Assembly (NCBI GenBank): GCA_005772945.1
Contig: SXIE01000124.1
Span: forward strand, 1 to 16,058
Length of the DNA stretch: 16,058 nt
Direction: 5' to 3'
Source: Pseudomonadota bacterium
GTDB lineage: Bacteria > Myxococcota > UBA9042 > PHBI01
A program made the translations under genes and the position numbers. Below the pieces are notes generated by a model. The model was not told where the DNA came from. It made no database searches and saw nothing but the letters and a program-made list of their open reading frames with translations. Of the stretch, positions 11,387-16,058 are shown piece after piece. Position 1 is the first letter of the stretch. The number at the start of each line of letters is the position of its first letter.

Positions 11387-14311
11387 TCAGGGATCCTCGT
11401 CGTCGAGGCGCCCACGGTGCGGCTCGGGCGCGCGCGGCGCCTCCGCGGGATCGTTCTCCGGAGGCGCGTCGAAGCCGGTCAGCGGCGCGGTCGTCTCGGG
11501 CTCGTGACCGCGGAAGACGAGGTCGAGCGAGGCCTCCGCGGCCTCGTCGGCCGTGAGCTTCTGACGATCGACCATGATCTTGATGAGGGACGTCACGTAC
11601 TCGCGCCAACGGGGTGTCAGCGCCCCCTGCTCGAAGAAGGCGTAGTAGCGGCGCGGCGCCGGGATGATGCTGTCGAGGAAGACGGCCTCGCCGAGCGTGA
11701 GGTCCGACGGGCGCTTGCCGAAGTAATGGAACGCGGCGTCGCCGATACCATAGATGCCCGGACCGAACTCGATGGCGTTGAGGTAGAGCGCCATGATCTC
11801 GTCCTTCGAGAGCTGGCGCGACAGCTGCCAGGCGATGAAGAGCTCCTGCAGTTTGCGCGACAAGGTCTTCTCGCCACCGAGGTAGAGGTTCTTGACGAGC
11901 TGCTGGGTGATGGTCGATGCGCCGCGGAAAAAGCCGCCGCGCTCGATGTTGGTGGCGAGGCTCTCGCGCATCGCGAAGGTCGAGATCCCGTCGTTGCTGT
12001 AGAAGGTCCCGTCCTCGGTGGTCGTGAGCGCGAGCGGCAGAAAGCGCGTGATGTCGCCGAGGGCGACCCACGAGCCGGTCGCCGGTCCGATGAAGCGCTG
12101 CCCTTGGCTGCCGTCGGCGAGGCGGATCGCGTACGTGTGCGAGCTGCGTAGGGCCGCAGGGTCGACGCGATGCCCGAGCGACGCGACCTCGAAGGATCGC
12201 AGGACCGGCTTCGAGTCGATCACGAGCGCGGACGGGCGCGCCGTATCGAGATCGATCCCGAGCGTCCACGCGAGGTCCCCGCGCAGATCGAGCCCGTCGA
12301 GCAGCGGGACCATCTCCTTGGGTATGGCCTCGAATACGCGCTGACACGGGGTCGCGGGGAGCTCGGCCGCCAGGTGGATCTTGGGGGTCGTGAGCCCGGC
12401 CGCGACATCGAGGTTGAGCGTCACCGTGACGTCGCGCGAGGTCCAGCGACTGTCGGCCACGGTGAGCTGTCCGGTCGCGGCGTCGAAGCGCACCGTGCCG
12501 GACCAGCCGAGATCGAGTCCGGTCAAGGGATCGCGCGCCACGGACGGATGCTGGAACGCGAGCCCGCGGGTCGCGACGCGCCCCGTCAGCTCCCAGCGTT
12601 CGCCGCCGGACGCGCTCGTCAGCGTGAGGTCGACGTCCTCGAGGACCCCGCGATCCCCGACGAGGTGCGCGCGCCGTGCGAGCGGGGCGATGAGCGCGAT
12701 CGGCAAGGCCTTGGCGCGCAGCGCGAAGACGAGCGCCTTGCCGTCGGCGGACTCGGTGGCTTCGAGGTGGCCCTCGAACCCGGTGAGTGCCTCGGAGGCC
12801 GCATGGAACGTGGCCTTCACGTGCCTGCCCTGGGCGTTCGCGGTGGCGTCGAGGTCGATCTCGCGAAACGCGATCTCGCTGCCATCGAGCGCCACCGTCA
12901 GCGCGCCGCCGGTGATCGACACCGACTTCATGAAGAGCTTGCCGAGCAGCCGCTGCGCGCGCCTGATCAGCGCCTGCGACGCATCACGCAAACCTGCGAC
13001 CTTGTTCGCAATTCGCGCGGGCAGCGGGGTCGCGTCACGCGCCTTCCCCGGCGCGAGGAGCCGCTCGGTCGCGCTCAGATTGGCGGTCATGACCGCGGAG
13101 ACGAGCGTCGGCGGCGCCGGCTCCGGAGCTCCGGCAGGGCCGTCGTCCTCGGCCCCCCCCACAGCCCCCGCAGCCCCCTCAGCACCCGCGCCACCGGCCG
13201 TCCCGCGCGGCAAGAGATCCTCGAACGAGTGGTGCCCCGCGCCGTCGAACGACAGCGCGATCACGGGCCTCACGAGGTCGACGCCGTCGAGCTGCCCGAG
13301 CAGCGCCGCCAGCGGCGCGCCTCCGCGGCCACCACTCGCGCCGCCACCCACCCCCCCGCCCAACCCCGCATCCAGCGCCGCGCGCACGAGCGCCATCAGC
13401 GGCTCGGGCCTGAGCGTCACCTTCTCGAACGTCGCCGCCGCATCGACGCTCCCGCCCGCTCCCGCCCCATCCGCCGCCAGCGGCACCGACAACTGCAGCG
13501 ACGCCAATTCGAGCCCCGCCGGCGTCCACGCGACCCCGCCGATCCCAGCCACGCGCTGCCCCAGCATGAAGCGAATCGGCCGTGCGAAGCTGATTCCAAG
13601 GCGCTCCGGGCCCACCTCCGCGCCGCCCTCGATCTGGACCGAGAAGCCAAACCCCGGATCCAACGACGACTCGGTGAAGTGCGCCTCCAGCGCGAGCGGC
13701 GCACGCGGGCTGCGATCGGGCGTCCGCGGCGCCAGCGTCGCCCGCCCGCCCAGCAGCTCGACGCGCTGCGGCAGGCTCAGGTGGAGCGGCAGCTTCGGCC
13801 AGTGTACGTCCGCCGCGATCGTCAGATCCGACACCTCGATCGTCGGCACGAGCGGCTCGAGCTTCACGAGCCCGCCGCCGCCGATGACCTCCTCCGCGTG
13901 CGCACGCAGAGCGGCGATGAGCGCATCGAAGTTCGTCTTGCCGTCGGCCGCGCGCGCGACCTGGAGCGTCACGCCGCTCAGCGCGACCTTGTCGGCACGC
14001 GCGCGCCGCGCCCAGACATCGACCGCGAGCGTAATGTCGACCACCCGCACGCGCGCGAGCTCCGCTCCGTCCGCACCCGCGACCACCAAGCCCTCGGCAT
14101 GCACCGCGCCGCCCCACGTCCACGTGACGCGCTCGGCCGTCACGCGGAGGCCCAAGCGCCGCTCGACCTTCGCGACCACGCGCAGCGCCGCGCGCACCAC
14201 CAAGGACGGCAGCCCGAGGAACGCGCCGCTGCCGAGGCCACAGAGGCCTGCCACGAGGCAGCCTGCGATGAACCATCCTCTCCGCTGGCGCTTGGGCTTC
14301 GGCGTCGACAT
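11387..14311 (-). CDS. AsmA-like protein with C-terminal GT51 peptidoglycan glycosyltransferase domain
   Basis: A 974-residue protein that probably polymerises lipid II into glycan strands at the outer face of the inner membrane. A basic N-terminus and one membrane helix (about 12-37) come first. About 690 residues of repetitive beta-strand pattern follow, resembling AsmA/DUF748 proteins (for example LSGVTLQVARAADGKTNFDAL). Two Gly/Ala/Pro-rich linkers fall near residues 315-335 and 365-400. The GT51 domain fills about 735-935: EDGTFYSNDG with catalytic Glu766, GASTITQQ (797-804), RKLQE with Glu823, and KDEIMALYLN. The usual His of motif 1 is Asn773. No penicillin-binding transpeptidase domain follows; the acidic tail ends after about 40 residues. 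The ATG at 14311 is chosen over 14350 for GAGG 9 bases upstream and a normal membrane anchor. The GT51 call is firm; the AsmA-like call rests on pattern only. Confidence 0.9.
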   Translation of the reverse strand: MSTPKPKRQRRGWFIAGCLVAGLCGLGSGAFLGLPSLVVRAALRVVAKVERRLGLRVTAERVTWTWGGAVHAEGLVVAGADGAELARVRVVDITLAVDVWARRARADKVALSGVTLQVARAADGKTNFDALIAALRAHAEEVIGGGGLVKLEPLVPTIEVSDLTIAADVHWPKLPLHLSLPQRVELLGGRATLAPRTPDRSPRAPLALEAHFTESSLDPGFGFSVQIEGGAEVGPERLGISFARPIRFMLGQRVAGIGGVAWTPAGLELASLQLSVPLAADGAGAGGSVDAAATFEKVTLRPEPLMALVRAALDAGLGGGVGGGASGGRGGAPLAALLGQLDGVDLVRPVIALSFDGAGHHSFEDLLPRGTAGGAGAEGAAGAVGGAEDDGPAGAPEPAPPTLVSAVMTANLSATERLLAPGKARDATPLPARIANKVAGLRDASQALIRRAQRLLGKLFMKSVSITGGALTVALDGSEIAFREIDLDATANAQGRHVKATFHAASEALTGFEGHLEATESADGKALVFALRAKALPIALIAPLARRAHLVGDRGVLEDVDLTLTSASGGERWELTGRVATRGLAFQHPSVARDPLTGLDLGWSGTVRFDAATGQLTVADSRWTSRDVTVTLNLDVAAGLTTPKIHLAAELPATPCQRVFEAIPKEMVPLLDGLDLRGDLAWTLGIDLDTARPSALVIDSKPVLRSFEVASLGHRVDPAALRSSHTYAIRLADGSQGQRFIGPATGSWVALGDITRFLPLALTTTEDGTFYSNDGISTFAMRESLATNIERGGFFRGASTITQQLVKNLYLGGEKTLSRKLQELFIAWQLSRQLSKDEIMALYLNAIEFGPGIYGIGDAAFHYFGKRPSDLTLGEAVFLDSIIPAPRRYYAFFEQGALTPRWREYVTSLIKIMVDRQKLTADEAAEASLDLVFRGHEPETTAPLTGFDAPPENDPAEAPRAPEPHRGRLDDEDP

Positions 14312-14386
14312 AGCCAAGGGCCTCGGAACGCTCAGCACGCCCGCGCTCATCCGACGTTCATTCGCGTGATCCCGAGCGCACGCCGC

Positions 14387-14809
14387 TCACTCCGAGAACG
14401 ATTTGCTCCCGGCGGTGATCGCCGTCACGACGATGAGGCCGGCCACGACCGCGACGCCGGCGCTGATGAGCAGGATCGTCTGGGTCTCGGAGAAGAGGTC
14501 GACCTCGTATTTGTCGATGTCGGACAACGCGAGGAGCGTGTCGCGATCCGAGGCCACGAGCTGGCTCGACGACATCTTGAAGTTGTAGGGCGTGACCTGA
14601 TAGCGGCGGCCGCCGCTCGAGCGCACGAAGAGGTTCGTGTCGCGGTCGACCAGGACCTTCTCACCATCCTTAGATGAGACGACCGAGGGGATCTGGTCCG
14701 AGGCCTGGAGCTTCGCAAACTCGTCGGGCGACACCCGGTAGGTGTTGAAGCACCCCGAGACCGATGCCGCGCCGAACGCGAAGACCGTGGAGAGAACGAT
14801 GCCTTTCAT
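14387..14809 (-). CDS. Lipoprotein with C-terminal transmembrane helix
   Basis: A 140-residue protein of unknown function. The signal peptide ends in lipobox VSGC near residue 21. The middle (about 25-105) is predicted beta-rich, with DGEKVLVDRDTNLFVRSSGG resembling small SH3-like lipoprotein folds. The end carries a strong hydrophobic helix (about 110-134) before a short polar tail. Being lipid-anchored at one end and membrane-spanning at the other is unusual, and it would fix the protein close to one membrane unless it bridges two. The ATG at 14809 has GAGG 7 bases upstream; a longer open frame to 14974 is not protein-like. It is the first gene of the minus-strand block, 75 bp before the AsmA-like/GT51 gene. 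Confidence 0.78.
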   Translation of the reverse strand: MKGIVLSTVFAFGAASVSGCFNTYRVSPDEFAKLQASDQIPSVVSSKDGEKVLVDRDTNLFVRSSGGRRYQVTPYNFKMSSSQLVASDRDTLLALSDIDKYEVDLFSETQTILLISAGVAVVAGLIVVTAITAGSKSFSE

Positions 14810-14955
14810 GGTCAGCCTCGCATGAGGTTTCGCGAAGAGCGCGCAGCGCTTGCCCGCGAAGAAAACGAGCGCGCGGTCTATAACACGCCCCCGAAGACGC
14901 GGGAAGCCACTTGTGTCCTGGACGCCGGCGCGGGTGACCGCTAGATTGCCGAGCG
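14810..14955. promoter_or_regulatory. Divergent promoter region, GH25 lipoprotein versus GT51 block
   Basis: The 146-bp gap between two divergent envelope genes must hold promoters for both. TATAAC at 14879-14884 (plus strand) is the only A/T-rich island and could serve as a -10 in either direction (TTATAG on the minus strand). No convincing -35 lies at the right distance, so exact sites are not assigned. Confidence 0.35.
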
Positions 14956-16058
14956 ATGAGGCGTCACCTCCCAACGGCAGTGGTCGGCACGTTCGCGCTT
15001 GCGCTCTCGCTCGCAGGCTGCGGCGACCTGCCGGAGGACGGCATCGGCGCCCCGGTCGGCCTCGAGAGCGCGCTGCGCGTGTGCCCCGACGGCGAGACCG
15101 TCTACGGCATCGACGTCTCGAAGTGGCAGGGCACCATCGACTGGGCCAAGGTGAAGGCCGACGGCGTCGTGTACGCCTTCATCCGCGTCTCGGATGGGAT
15201 CAATACGTTCGACTCGAAGTTCGTGCGCAACTGGGAAGAAGCCAAGAAACACGGGATCTTGCGCGGGGTCTACCAGTACTTCCGCCCGAACGTGGACCCG
15301 ATCGCGCAAGCCAATCTCGTGCTCGAGAACCTCGAACTCTACGGCCAAGGCGAGCTGCCTCCCGTCATCGACGCCGAGCAGAGCGTCACCGATTTCACGC
15401 CGGGCACCGACTACTCGGACCCGATCGGGATCTGGATCGAGGCCGTCGAGGCCGCCCTCCACGTCAAGCCCATCATCTATACGGGGCCGTCTTACTGGGG
15501 CAGCAAGGTCAAGACCGACGCCTTCAAGGACTACCCGCTCTGGAACGCGAACTGGACGAGCCAGTGCCCGTCGATCCCCGATCAGTGGACCGATTGGGTC
15601 TTCTGGCAGTACTCGGCGACCGGCACCGTCGACGGGATCTCGGGGGACGTGGACCTCGACAAGTTCAACGGTTCGCTGGCCGATCTGCAGGCCTATGTCG
15701 CGGCCTCGTGCGCGATGTCGGGTTGCAAGGACCCGCGCTGCGATGGCCGCGCCGACGGGGCCACGCTGTGCGCCGACCGGCAGACGCTCGGCATCTGCAA
15801 GGCCGGCGCGCTCGAGACTCAGGCCTGCGCGACCGCGTGCGTGGCGAGCGGCGGCGGCGCGAGTTGCCAGGCGGCGCCGGCCGACGTCAGCGACACGAGC
15901 GACACGAGCGACGACACGGGTTCCGCGACCACCGCGCCGGACAGCGTCACGCCGGACAGCGTCACGCCCGACAGCGCCGCCACGGCCAGCGACACGGCGG
16001 CGACCGACAGCGGCGCCGACGTCACGCTCGATCCGACCGCCGCCACGCCGCTCCCGCC
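14956..16058 (+). CDS. GH25 lysozyme-type lipoprotein with Cys-rich and Asp/Ser/Thr-rich C-terminus (3' end missing)
   Basis: The frame is open from the ATG to the window end (367 residues, no stop). The signal peptide ends in lipobox LAGC with Cys22. The GH25 muramidase domain (about 49-245) begins GIDVSKWQG with Asp53. It has the family's GVYQYFRP strand and PPVIDAEQS with catalytic Asp139 and Glu141. IIYTG, LWNANW and FWQYSATG follow. It would cleave the beta-1,4 bond between N-acetylmuramic acid and N-acetylglucosamine. After the domain there is a block of nine or so cysteines (about 250-300), then a low-complexity Asp/Ser/Thr/Pro linker running off the end. A further domain may lie beyond. 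The Shine-Dalgarno is weak (GAG close to the ATG). It is divergent from the GT51 block, so synthesis and lysis of the same polymer may share a control region. Confidence 0.93.
   Translation, partial: MRRHLPTAVVGTFALALSLAGCGDLPEDGIGAPVGLESALRVCPDGETVYGIDVSKWQGTIDWAKVKADGVVYAFIRVSDGINTFDSKFVRNWEEAKKHGILRGVYQYFRPNVDPIAQANLVLENLELYGQGELPPVIDAEQSVTDFTPGTDYSDPIGIWIEAVEAALHVKPIIYTGPSYWGSKVKTDAFKDYPLWNANWTSQCPSIPDQWTDWVFWQYSATGTVDGISGDVDLDKFNGSLADLQAYVAASCAMSGCKDPRCDGRADGATLCADRQTLGICKAGALETQACATACVASGGGASCQAAPADVSDTSDTSDDTGSATTAPDSVTPDSVTPDSAATASDTAATDSGADVTLDPTAATPLP
15936..15976 (+). repeat. 15-bp tandem repeat in the GH25 linker
   Basis: GCCGGACAGCGTCAC occurs at 15936-15950 and 15951-15965, followed by a partial third copy. 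It encodes DSVTP-like repeats in the linker after the GH25 domain. AGCGACACG units just upstream encode SDT repeats, so the linker has grown by short in-frame duplications, as in the lipoprotein at 4904. Confidence 0.85.

Noticed and set aside
12170..14677. Very long plus-strand open frames (835 and 662 codons) opposite the GT51 gene
   Set aside because: Their translations are dominated by Arg/His/Gly or Ser/Ala/Pro without domain signals. The minus-strand gene has clear GT51 motifs and a ribosome site. Long antisense frames are expected at this GC content.
14941..15462. Minus-strand 173-codon frame at the start of the GH25 gene
   Set aside because: GH25 catalytic motifs run continuously on the plus strand; the antisense translation shows no domain.

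Overview
The window reads as chromosomal DNA of a very GC-rich, Gram-negative, delta-proteobacterium-like bacterium, most likely Myxococcota (Polyangia or relatives). This is inferred, not proven. The basis is a strong G/C bias at third codon positions, many Cys-rich lipoproteins with Asp/Ser/Thr linkers, a GT51 glycosyltransferase with a giant AsmA-like N-terminus, a SlyD with a long His-rich tail and paired small heat-shock proteins. I see no rRNA, tRNA, CRISPR array, insertion sequence, integrase or phage gene. It looks like a core/envelope region rather than a mobile island.

Layout. (1) 1-1689 (+): 3' part of a ClC chloride channel/transporter with C-terminal CBS and TrkA-C-like domains. 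(2) 1714-2775 (-): a nicotinamidase (pncA) followed by a small membrane protein. (3) 2963-6402 (+): four exported proteins, namely a thioredoxin-fold lipoprotein, a small secreted protein, a lipoprotein with a 12-bp/SDST tandem repeat, and a Cys-rich lipoprotein whose start overlaps the previous stop as ATGA. (4) 6548-14809 (-): nine co-directional genes. In order of transcription they are a lipoprotein with a C-terminal membrane helix, the AsmA-like/GT51 transglycosylase, a HIT protein, a HAD phosphatase, SlyD, a possible outer-membrane protein, two Hsp20 chaperones, and a divergent Lgt. (5) 14956-end (+): a GH25 lysozyme-type lipoprotein, divergent from block 4 and cut by the window end.

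The common theme is the cell envelope. Lgt attaches lipid to lipoproteins, and at least five lipoproteins are encoded here. The GT51 protein polymerises glycan and the GH25 protein cleaves it. SlyD and the Hsp20 pair are folding factors.

The observations I rate highest are: a perfect 11-bp hairpin that buries the lgt Shine-Dalgarno sequence; the Lgt protein itself, in which several residues important in E. coli Lgt are changed; the AsmA-like/GT51 fusion without a transpeptidase domain; and two identical CCGGCCGGTT repeats bracketing a candidate promoter between pncA and the thioredoxin-fold lipoprotein.
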